A DNA stretch of 10,550 nucleotides from Clostridia bacterium (GTDB lineage: Bacteria; Bacillota; Clostridia; Christensenellales; Aristaeellaceae). Shown here one piece after another: positions 1 through 5,513 of the stretch. The notes below the pieces were generated by a model. It made no database searches. It was not told the DNA's origin and saw only the letters and a list, made by a program, of their open reading frames with translations. Location: contig JAFZRB010000012.1 of the NCBI GenBank assembly GCA_017620115.1, positions 1-10,550 on the forward strand. Reading direction: 5' to 3'. Every line of letters begins with the position of its first letter. Position 1 is the first letter of the stretch. Position numbers and translations under genes: made by a program.

Positions 1-1
1 C

Positions 2-79
2 GTGTCCTGGTATGACAACGAGAACAGCTACACCAGCCAGATGGTTCGCACCATCAAGTACTTCGCTGAGCTGAAGTAA
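2..79 (+). CDS. gap: Glyceraldehyde-3-phosphate dehydrogenase, C-terminal end (partial)
   Basis: Only the last 25 codons and the TAA stop are in the window. The reading frame gives the motif WYDNENSYTSQM followed by VRTIKYFAELK, the highly conserved last helix of class I phosphorylating glyceraldehyde-3-phosphate dehydrogenase, where the WYDNE segment packs near the NAD and active site. The enzyme converts glyceraldehyde-3-phosphate, phosphate and NAD+ to 1,3-bisphosphoglycerate in cytosolic glycolysis. The gene is followed 13 bases after its stop by a strong intrinsic terminator, so it ends its transcript here and is not co-transcribed with anything to the right. The identification rests on one short but very diagnostic segment; the upstream part is not visible. 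Confidence 0.93.
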   Translation: MSWYDNENSYTSQMVRTIKYFAELK

Positions 80-92
80 TACCGGCTCAATC

Positions 93-128
93 GAGGCGCT
101 CTGCAGATCGCAGGGCGCCTCTTTCGTT
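93..128 (+). terminator. Intrinsic terminator of the gap gene
   Basis: GAGGCGC (93-99) and CTGC (101-104) pair with GCAG (110-113) and GCGCCTC (115-121) around the loop AGATC, with a single T/G opposition at 100/114. This GC-rich stem is followed by CTTTCGTTAT, a moderately T-rich tail. It lies 13 bases after the gap stop codon, in the right place to end that transcript. Confidence 0.85.
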
Positions 129-148
129 ATATAATAAATATAAACTAC

Positions 149-187
149 AAAAAAGAGCGCCGACATCTTTCGATATCAGCGCCCTCT
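149..187 (-). terminator. Intrinsic terminator of the tRNA-Leu transcript
   Basis: Read on the minus strand, an 11-bp stem (GCGCTGATATC against GATGTCGGCGC, with two G-T wobbles) closes on a GAAA tetraloop at 168-171. It is extended outward by GAG/CTC and followed by a run of six T. It begins only a few bases past the 3' end of the tRNA and faces the gap terminator, so the two transcripts are insulated from each other. Confidence 0.88.
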
Positions 188-190
188 CAG

Positions 191-272
191 TGCGGCCAAC
201 GGGACTTGAACCCGTACCCATTGCTGGACACGCCCCTCAAACGTGCGCGTATGCCTATTCCGCCACAGCCGC
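191..272 (-). tRNA. trnL-GAG: tRNA-Leu, anticodon GAG
   Basis: On the minus strand the sequence folds as a class II tRNA of 82 bases. The acceptor stem is GCGGCTG with TGGCCGC (two wobble pairs), followed by discriminator A at 191. The anticodon arm is CACGT, loop TTGAGGG, GCGTG, placing anticodon GAG at 236-238, which reads CUC and CUU leucine codons. A 13-base variable region (TCC/GGG mini-stem) and a T arm ACGGG-TTCAAGT-CCCGT complete it. The long variable region fits leucine. CCA is not encoded (the next bases are CTG), so it must be added by tRNA nucleotidyltransferase. The gene is a single-tRNA unit with its own promoter and terminator. Confidence 0.95.
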
Positions 273-301
273 ATGTGTCAACCCGTTTGACAACATGGGA
301 T

Positions 302-330
302 ATTATACGCGCCGCGCCGCAATTTGTCAA
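302..330 (-). promoter_or_regulatory. Consensus promoter of tRNA-Leu
   Basis: On the minus strand, TTGACA (325-330) and TATAAT (302-307) are both perfect matches to the sigma-70/sigma-A consensus and are separated by exactly 17 bases. Transcription would start near position 295, leaving a leader of about 23 bases before the mature tRNA 5' end at 272. A perfect core promoter with a very GC-rich spacer is typical of strongly expressed stable RNA genes. Confidence 0.9.
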
Positions 331-383
331 GCCCCATTTTTCCCTATTTTGCCCCGCTCCTCTGGAAAATCTCGCCGGAGGGC

Positions 384-412
384 TTGCCACACGCGCGAAA
401 AGAGATTAAAAT
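384..412 (+). promoter_or_regulatory. Putative promoter of the first NahK-like kinase
   Basis: TTGCCA (384-389) and TAAAAT (407-412) are separated by 17 bases, five of six matches to consensus in each box. The start would lie near 419, giving a leader of about 46 bases containing the AGGAG ribosome binding site at 453-457. It is the only good plus-strand candidate between the tRNA and the kinase. Confidence 0.6.
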
Positions 413-465
413 ATGCATGATATTGTTTTCTTCTAACCCACGACGCATCGAAAGGAGCCTCGTCC

Positions 466-1566
466 ATGGCTTACGATATCATGTCTCTCCTGCCCCATTT
501 CCGGTTTGAAGGCGCGTTTGAGAAGGCGCTCGAAATCAACGCCGGCAACATCAACACCACCTATCACCTGATCTACCGCCTCCCGGACGGCGAAAGGAAG
601 GAATATCTCCTCCAGCGCATCAATACTTATGTGTTCAAGGATCCCGTTGGCGTGATGCGCAACATCGACATGGTGACGCGGCACATAGAAAACGCCTACC
701 GCGCGCAGGGCATCGACAGCGCGCGCCGCGTGCTGCGCGTCATTCCCACGCGGGAGGGCGGCCTGTTCCACCGCACGAAGGACGACGGCTACTGGCGCGC
801 GTATAACTTCATCACCCACGCCACGGCATACGACCGCATCGAACGGCCGGACGACTTTCGCGAGGCCGCGCGCGGCTTCGGCGAGTTCCAGCGCCTGCTG
901 ACCGATTTCCCCGCCGGCAAGCTGGCGGAAACCATCCCCGGCTTCCACCACACCGTGCGGCGCTTCGACGCCTTCGAGGCTTCCGTCACCGCGGATCGGG
1001 CGGGCCGCGCGGGCCAGCTGAGCGAAGAGATCGAATTCCTCCGCCAGCGCCGCGGCATGATGAGCGGGATCGTTCAGGCGCTTGAGTCGGGCCGCCTGCC
1101 GGTGCGCGTGACCCACAACGACACCAAGATCAACAACGTGATGATCGACGATGAAACGCACCGGGCCATCTGCGTGATCGATCTGGACACCGTGATGCCC
1201 GGTTCAGCGCTGTACGATTTCGGCGACGCCATCCGCTCCGGCGCTCCGACCGTCGGCGAAGACAGCCCGGATTATGAGAAGGTCGCGGTCGACCTCGATC
1301 TGTTCGAAGCCTTTACGCAGGGTTTTCTGAGCGAGGTGAAATCCATCCTCACGCCTGAGGAAATCTCCATGCTGCCGCTCTCCGCGAAGGTCATTACCGC
1401 CGAACAGGCCATGCGCTTCCTCACCGACTACATCGACGGCGATTTGTACTATAAGATTCGCACGCCCGACCATAACCTCGTGCGCGCCCGCAACCAGATG
1501 GCGCTTGTGCGCGACATGGAAGCGAAATTCGATCAGATGCAGGCTATCTGCCGCAAATACGCGTGA
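466..1566 (+). CDS. nahK: NahK-like N-acetylhexosamine 1-kinase (phosphotransferase family), copy 1
   Basis: This is a 366-residue protein of the aminoglycoside-phosphotransferase/choline-kinase fold. Recognisable elements are an N-terminal nucleotide-loop region with GNINTTY (about residues 25-31), the catalytic HND motif at 217-219 followed by NN at 223-224 (the HxDxxxxN catalytic loop), and the metal-binding IDLD at 238-241, then PGSALYDFGDAIR. Length and these blocks, plus the C-terminal FLTDYIDGDLY and DHNLVRAR segments, match from memory the Bifidobacterium longum kinase NahK/LnpB (about 359 residues), which uses ATP to phosphorylate C1 of GlcNAc or GalNAc in galacto-N-biose/lacto-N-biose salvage. 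The start ATG has AGGAG eight bases upstream. A second, closely similar kinase follows. No lacto-N-biose phosphorylase, GalT or GalE is in the window, so the substrate is inferred from family only; another sugar or small alcohol is possible. Confidence 0.85.
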   Translation: MAYDIMSLLPHFRFEGAFEKALEINAGNINTTYHLIYRLPDGERKEYLLQRINTYVFKDPVGVMRNIDMVTRHIENAYRAQGIDSARRVLRVIPTREGGLFHRTKDDGYWRAYNFITHATAYDRIERPDDFREAARGFGEFQRLLTDFPAGKLAETIPGFHHTVRRFDAFEASVTADRAGRAGQLSEEIEFLRQRRGMMSGIVQALESGRLPVRVTHNDTKINNVMIDDETHRAICVIDLDTVMPGSALYDFGDAIRSGAPTVGEDSPDYEKVAVDLDLFEAFTQGFLSEVKSILTPEEISMLPLSAKVITAEQAMRFLTDYIDGDLYYKIRTPDHNLVRARNQMALVRDMEAKFDQMQAICRKYA

Positions 1567-1620
1567 TAAACTGAGCGTATTCGCCTGATTATACACGGCA
1601 GGTTTAACCCAATATCCCCA

Positions 1621-1658
1621 TATAAGCGCTTGCCCATTCCGCGGCAGGCGCTTATAAT
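1621..1658 (+). promoter_or_regulatory. Palindrome-embedded promoter of the second NahK-like kinase
   Basis: A 14-bp inverted repeat (1621-1634 with 1643-1656, one G-T opposition, 8-base spacer) contains a promoter. TTGCCC (1630-1635) and a perfect TATAAT (1653-1658) are separated by 17 bases. ATATC (1612-1616) and GATAT (1661-1665) extend the symmetry outward. There is no T run after the repeat, so it is a poor intrinsic terminator. Its position over both promoter boxes suggests a repressor operator, or a hairpin at the end of the upstream mRNA that protects its 3' end. Start site near 1665, leader about 47 bases. Confidence 0.6.
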
Positions 1659-1711
1659 GCGATATGTATTCATTATCAGAATTATTGATCTGCAAGGAGA
1701 CAAGAATCATC

Positions 1712-2821
1712 ATGGTCTATGAAGATATCAGAAGGTTCCTGCCCCATTTCCGCTTTGAGGGCGAGTTTGTAAACGCCTCGGAAATCAACGCGGGCAACAT
1801 CAACACCACCTACCGCCTGACCTACCGCCTGCCGAATGGCACGGAGAAGGCATACCTGCTCCAGCGCATCAACACATATGTGTTCAAGGATCCGGACGCC
1901 GTGATGCGCAACATCGTCAACGTAACCGACCACATCCGCAGGGCCTACGAGGCGCAGGGCGTCGACAGCAGCCGCCGGGTGCTGCGCGTGATCCCCACCA
2001 CCGACGGCCAGCCGCTCTATAAGCACAGCGAAGACAACTGCTGGCGCGCCTACAACTATGTCGACCATGCCACCGCCTACGATATGCTCGAAAAGCCCGA
2101 ACACTTCTACGAGGCCGGCCGGGCCTTCGGCGAGTTTCAGCGCCTGCTGACCGATTATCCCGCCTCGGAGCTCGCCGAGATCATTCCCGATTTCCACAAT
2201 ACGCTGCGCCGCTTTTACGCGTTCGTGGCCTCCGTGGCCGCGGATAAAGCGGGCCGCGTGCGGTTCCTGGAGGACGAGATCGAGTTCTTCTTCGACCGCC
2301 GCCGCGCCATGAGCGAAATCGCGAAGGCGCTGGACACGGGCCGCCTGCCGGTGCGGGTGACCCATAACGACACCAAGATCAACAACGTAATGATCGACGA
2401 CGAGACCGGCCGGGCCATCTGCGTGATCGACCTGGATACCGTGATGCCCGGCTCCGCGCTGTACGATTTCGGCGACGCCATCCGCTCCGGCGCGTCCACC
2501 GCCGCCGAGGACGAAACCGACCTCAGCAAGGTATCGCTCGACCTGAACCTGTTCGAGCTGTTCACACGCGGTTTCCTGAGCGAGGTGAAGGACATCCTCA
2601 CGCCCGCCGAGATCGAGCTCATGCCCCGATCCGTGCATACCATCGCCTGCGAGCTGGCCATGCGGTTCCTCACCGACTACATCGACGGCGACCTGTACTT
2701 CAGGATTCGCACGCCCGACCACAACCTCGTGCGCGCCCGCAACCAGATGGCGCTGGCGAAGGACATCGAGGCGAAGCTCGCTGAGATGCAGGCCATCGTG
2801 CGCAAATACGCGCGGGCGTAA
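1712..2821 (+). CDS. nahK: NahK-like N-acetylhexosamine 1-kinase (phosphotransferase family), copy 2
   Basis: This 369-residue kinase is paralogous to the preceding one. Over the catalytic core (starting RLPVRVTHND) 51 of 53 residues are identical, and similarity runs the full length. HND lies at 218-220 and IDLD at 239-242, and the downstream EDETDLSKV stretch resembles Bifidobacterium NahK even more closely than copy 1 does. The in-frame ATG at 1664 has no ribosome binding site and sits in the promoter palindrome. The ATG at 1712 is preceded by AAGGAG (1694-1699) twelve bases away and aligns with the start of copy 1, so it is preferred. The predicted role is cytosolic ATP-dependent 1-phosphorylation of GlcNAc/GalNAc-type sugars. 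The two copies diverge mainly in the N-terminal third and around residues 250-310, so they may differ in substrate. No terminator follows; the acetyltransferase gene starts 42 bases later. Confidence 0.85.
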   Translation: MVYEDIRRFLPHFRFEGEFVNASEINAGNINTTYRLTYRLPNGTEKAYLLQRINTYVFKDPDAVMRNIVNVTDHIRRAYEAQGVDSSRRVLRVIPTTDGQPLYKHSEDNCWRAYNYVDHATAYDMLEKPEHFYEAGRAFGEFQRLLTDYPASELAEIIPDFHNTLRRFYAFVASVAADKAGRVRFLEDEIEFFFDRRRAMSEIAKALDTGRLPVRVTHNDTKINNVMIDDETGRAICVIDLDTVMPGSALYDFGDAIRSGASTAAEDETDLSKVSLDLNLFELFTRGFLSEVKDILTPAEIELMPRSVHTIACELAMRFLTDYIDGDLYFRIRTPDHNLVRARNQMALAKDIEAKLAEMQAIVRKYARA

Positions 2822-2863
2822 ACGGACGTTCAGCGGCAAACGTTCACAGCGGGAGGATACGCC

Positions 2864-3406
2864 ATGCTGTATCTGAAGGAAGCAATCGCGGAAGACGTTG
2901 AAAAGGAATGGCCGTTCGTCAGGGATATGCCCGAGGATGAGAACGGGCTCACAAACCAGTGGCACGGCATTTCCAGGGAAGCGTTTGAAGCGAAGGCGCT
3001 GCCGGACATGATCCGCTTTTCCCACGGCGTCAATCTGCCGGACTGGATGGTGCCGGAAACGTTCCTGTTCCTCTGGAATGACGATGAAATCGTGGGCCAG
3101 TTCAGGATCAGGCATTATCTCAACGACGCGCTCCGCGAAGGCGCCGGCCACATCGGCTATTTCATCGCCGGAGAGCATCGCGGAAAGGGCTACGCCACAG
3201 AAGGTCTGCGTCTTACGCTGAACATCGCGAAGCGCATCGTTCCGGAAAGCGAATTCTACCTGCGCGTCAATAAAAACAATCCCGCCTCGCTCCGGGTGAT
3301 GCTCAAAAACGGCGGCCGGATCGTCGGTGAGAATGAAGAGAAGTTCTTTGTCCGGATCCCGAACCCCGGCCGATCGTTTTCCGTCACACCTGTCACAGGA
3401 ATTTAA
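2864..3406 (+). CDS. GNAT-family N-acetyltransferase
   Basis: This 180-residue protein has the acetyl-CoA-binding signature of the GNAT fold. GHIGYFIAGEHRGKGYATEGL spans about residues 95-115, with the pyrophosphate-binding HRGKGYA at 105-111, and motif B, NNPASLRVMLKNGG, lies at 138-151. The N-terminal half (W33-H34, DWMVPETF) would carry the acceptor site and is not diagnostic. It transfers an acetyl group from acetyl-CoA to an amine of unknown identity; small-molecule and protein N-terminal substrates are both possible. Ribosome binding site GGAGG (2852-2856) lies seven bases before ATG. It sits 42 bases behind the second kinase without a terminator and may be read through from it. The next promoter begins two bases after its stop codon. 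Base composition is lower in GC than the kinases. Confidence 0.88.
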   Translation: MLYLKEAIAEDVEKEWPFVRDMPEDENGLTNQWHGISREAFEAKALPDMIRFSHGVNLPDWMVPETFLFLWNDDEIVGQFRIRHYLNDALREGAGHIGYFIAGEHRGKGYATEGLRLTLNIAKRIVPESEFYLRVNKNNPASLRVMLKNGGRIVGENEEKFFVRIPNPGRSFSVTPVTGI

Positions 3407-3407
3407 T

Positions 3408-3436
3408 TTGACAACAATGTGTCATTGACATAAAAT
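3408..3436 (+). promoter_or_regulatory. Strong promoter ahead of the flavin-binding gene
   Basis: A perfect TTGACA (3408-3413) and TAAAAT (3431-3436) are separated by 17 bases. The box begins right after the TAA of the acetyltransferase. The start would be near 3443, so the transcript carries a leader of about 155 bases that includes a complete intrinsic terminator. A second TTGACA at 3425-3430 has no matching -10 box. Confidence 0.75.
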
Positions 3437-3462
3437 AAATGTATACGGCAGAGTATTGAGAG

Positions 3463-3512
3463 AAGCCGCAGCAGGCGGCCCGTTTACAGCGGGTCTGTTT
3501 GTTGCGGTTTTT
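3463..3512 (+). terminator. Leader terminator / possible attenuator
   Basis: CCGCAGCA (3466-3473) pairs with TGTTGCGG (3500-3507), with one G-U. The inner stem GGCCCG (3477-3482) pairs with CGGGTC (3490-3495) around the loop TTTACAG, and TTTTT (3508-3512) follows. The terminator sits between the promoter at 3408 and the gene starting at 3598, so the full message needs readthrough. The 5' arm GCCGC (3465-3469) can instead pair with GCGGC (3475-3479), which would disrupt the terminator base. That is the layout of a transcription attenuator. No known riboswitch core was recognised, and I see no convincing leader peptide. Confidence 0.7.
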
Positions 3513-3597
3513 GTGTCGGCGCGGCCGGCCGGGAAAGCAGTTTCACGGCGTCAGCAAATCAGCATCTGCAAAAACGGACATTCAGAAAGGGCAGGAA

Positions 3598-4011
3598 ATG
3601 ACGCAGAAAGAGATATTTGATTTTATCGATTCTCAGAAAACAGCATTCATCGGTTCCGTTGACGAAGACGGTTTCCCGAATATCAAAGCCATGCTGGCGC
3701 CGAGGGAAAGAGACGGCGTTACCTTTTATTTCACGACGAACACGTCTTCCATGCGCGTCACGCAGTATCTCAACAACTCAAAGGCATCGATCTATTTCTA
3801 CCACCGGGGCAGATTCCGTTATACCGGCGTCATGCTGAAGGGAACCATGAATGTGCTGACAGATCAGGAAACAAAAGAAAGAATCTGGCGGACCGGCGAT
3901 ACAATGTTTTACAAAAAAGGCGTTGCCGACCCAGATTATTGCGTTTTACAGTTTATCGCAACAAGCGGACGCTATTATCAGGATTTGAAAACAGAAAGTT
4001 TCGCGCTCTGA
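3598..4011 (+). CDS. Pyridoxamine 5'-phosphate oxidase-family (FMN-binding split barrel) protein
   Basis: This 137-residue protein resembles the small pyridoxamine-phosphate-oxidase-like/general-stress-protein-26 family. The pattern KTAFIGSVDEDGFPNIKAM (14-32), then YFTTNTSSMRVTQYLNNSKASIYFY (44-68) and GVMLKGTMNVLTD (77-89), follows the first strands of the split beta-barrel that binds FMN or a related cofactor as a dimer. The last part, with a tryptophan and WRTGDTMFYKKG, is also usual. It lacks the C-terminal extension of true PdxH (about 210 residues), so vitamin B6 synthesis is unlikely. A stress-related flavin or F420/heme-binding reductase role is possible but not shown. Upstream in-frame codons from a TTG at 3499 lie inside the leader terminator and have no ribosome binding site. 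The ATG at 3598 follows AAAGGG and AGGAA. The start of the gene is AT-richer than its neighbours (22 GC of 60 bases at 3601-3660 by hand count), suggesting a separate origin. Confidence 0.85.
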   Translation: MTQKEIFDFIDSQKTAFIGSVDEDGFPNIKAMLAPRERDGVTFYFTTNTSSMRVTQYLNNSKASIYFYHRGRFRYTGVMLKGTMNVLTDQETKERIWRTGDTMFYKKGVADPDYCVLQFIATSGRYYQDLKTESFAL

Positions 4012-4073
4012 TTTCAACAGTTTCCGGTTGACCAACCCGATTCACAAATAATTATCCGCAAGGAGTGATTCAC

Positions 4074-5510
4074 ATGTCCCGACAGTATGACGTCGCCATC
4101 GTCGGCGCGGGCGTGGTGGGATGCGCCATCGCGCGGCAGCTCAGCCGCTACGATCTGCGCATCGCGCTGATCGACGCCGCGGAAGACGTGGCCATGGGCG
4201 CGTCGCGCGCCAACAGCGCCATCGTCCACGCGGGCTACGACTGCCCGCCCGGCTCCATCGAAGCCCGCATGAACGTAATCGGCAACGCGCTCTACCGCCA
4301 GTGGGCCGACGAGCTGGAGGTTCCCTTCAAGCGCTGCGGCTCCTTCGTCATCGGCTTCGGCCCGGAGGACGAGAAGGTTCTCTCCGACCTCTACGACCGC
4401 GGCGTGAAGAACGGCGTGCCCGGCATGACGCTCATGCCCGGCTGCGAGGCCCGCGCCATGGAGCCCGCGCTGTCGAAAGACGTCACCATGGCGCTGTTCG
4501 CCGCCACCGCCGGCATCACCTGCCCCTACCAGATGACCATCGCCTGCGCCGAGAACGCGCGCGAGAACGGCGCGGAGTGGCTCATGAACCACCCCGTAAC
4601 CGCCATGCGCCGCGAGGGCGACACGATCGTCATCACCGCTGGCGGCGAGGAGATCGAAGCGCGCTACGTGGTCAACGCCGCGGGCGTGTTCTCCGACGAG
4701 GTCAGCCGCATGCTGGGCGACGATTCCTTCACCGTGCGTCCCCGCAAAGGCGAATATATGCTGCTCGACCGCAAGAGCACCTGCGTGGAGACCGTCATTT
4801 TCCAGACGCCCTCCAAACTCGGCAAGGGCATCCTGGTCTCCCCCACCGTGGACGGCAACATGTTCGCCGGCCCCACCGCCGTTGACATGACCGACAAGCG
4901 CGACACCTCCGTCACCCCCGAAGGCATCGCCCAGCTCACCGCCATGTCGAAAAAGTCCGTGCCCGGCATCGATCTTCGTTCGGTCATCACCTCCTTCGCC
5001 GGCGTGCGCGCCCAGCCCTCCACGGGCGACTTCATCATCGGCGCGTCGAAGGTCGAGCCGAGGCTCATCCAGGCCGCGGGCATCTGCTCCCCCGGCCTCA
5101 CCTCCGCGCCCGCCATCGCCGGGGAGATCGCCCGCATACTGCGCGTGAGCGGGCTCAGTATGGTCGAGAAGGCAGGCTTTAATCCCCATCGCAGCGCCAT
5201 CCCCGAATTCCGCAATCTGAACGGCGAACAGCGCGCCGCGCTCATCGAAAAGGACGCGCGCTACGGCCGCGTCATCTGCCGCTGCGAGACCATCACCGAG
5301 GGCGAGATCGTGGAAGCCATCCGCCGCGGCGCGCGCTCGCTGGACGGCGTGAAGCGCCGCACCCGCGCGGGCATGGGGCGCTGCCAGGGCGGCTTCTGCT
5401 CGCCGCGCGTGATGGAGATCCTTTCCCGCGAGCTGAACGTGCCCATGACCGAGCTGACCAAGTTCGGCGGCGAATCGAAGCTGCTGGTCGGCAAGCTGAA
5501 GGAGGTGTAA
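4074..5510 (+). CDS. GlpA/LhgO-like FAD-dependent oxidoreductase with C-terminal BFD-type [2Fe-2S] domain
   Basis: This 478-residue protein has two parts. Residues 1-370 form a DAO/glycerol-3-phosphate-dehydrogenase-type flavoprotein: the dinucleotide fold GAGVVG at 11-16, the family block ASRANSAIVHAGYD (about 43-56), and the late FAD-binding GVRAQPSTGDFIIG. Residues about 400-450 form a Bfd-like [2Fe-2S] domain with Cys402, Cys404, Cys437 and Cys442 (CxC, then CxxxxC). This architecture matches the anaerobic GlpA-type subunit in Firmicutes and Thermotoga and also resembles L-2-hydroxyglutarate oxidase and opine/cyanide-synthase large subunits. The likely reaction is oxidation of glycerol-3-phosphate or another hydroxy or amine substrate, passing electrons via flavin to the cluster and the next subunit. 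The ATG at 4074 has AAGGAG (4060-4065) eight bases upstream; the GTG at 4065 overlaps that site and is rejected. Only three bases separate it from the next gene. No glycerol kinase or facilitator is adjacent, so the substrate stays open. Confidence 0.88.
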   Translation: MSRQYDVAIVGAGVVGCAIARQLSRYDLRIALIDAAEDVAMGASRANSAIVHAGYDCPPGSIEARMNVIGNALYRQWADELEVPFKRCGSFVIGFGPEDEKVLSDLYDRGVKNGVPGMTLMPGCEARAMEPALSKDVTMALFAATAGITCPYQMTIACAENARENGAEWLMNHPVTAMRREGDTIVITAGGEEIEARYVVNAAGVFSDEVSRMLGDDSFTVRPRKGEYMLLDRKSTCVETVIFQTPSKLGKGILVSPTVDGNMFAGPTAVDMTDKRDTSVTPEGIAQLTAMSKKSVPGIDLRSVITSFAGVRAQPSTGDFIIGASKVEPRLIQAAGICSPGLTSAPAIAGEIARILRVSGLSMVEKAGFNPHRSAIPEFRNLNGEQRAALIEKDARYGRVICRCETITEGEIVEAIRRGARSLDGVKRRTRAGMGRCQGGFCSPRVMEILSRELNVPMTELTKFGGESKLLVGKLKEV

Positions 5511-5513
5511 GGG

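Noticed and set aside
187..390. Small open frames across the tRNA-Leu gene on both strands
   Set aside because: They translate the tRNA itself; the ending resembling GIRARL...YGFKSRWPH is a familiar spurious tRNA translation.
2824..2845. Hairpin GGACGTT/AACGTTC between the second kinase and the acetyltransferase
   Set aside because: Only about seven weak pairs with an eight-base loop and no T run; not convincing as a terminator. The near-repeat of ACGTTCAGCGG/ACGTTCACAGCGG looks incidental.
1682..3178. A 498-codon minus-strand frame opposite the second kinase and the acetyltransferase
   Set aside because: It overlaps two well-supported genes plus a 42-base spacer and has the repetitive Val/Asp/His/Gly composition of an antisense shadow.
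4028..4056. TTGACC with AATTAT as a promoter for the redox operon
   Set aside because: The -10 match is poor and the start would fall inside the ribosome binding site. Readthrough from the promoter at 3408 is at least as likely.
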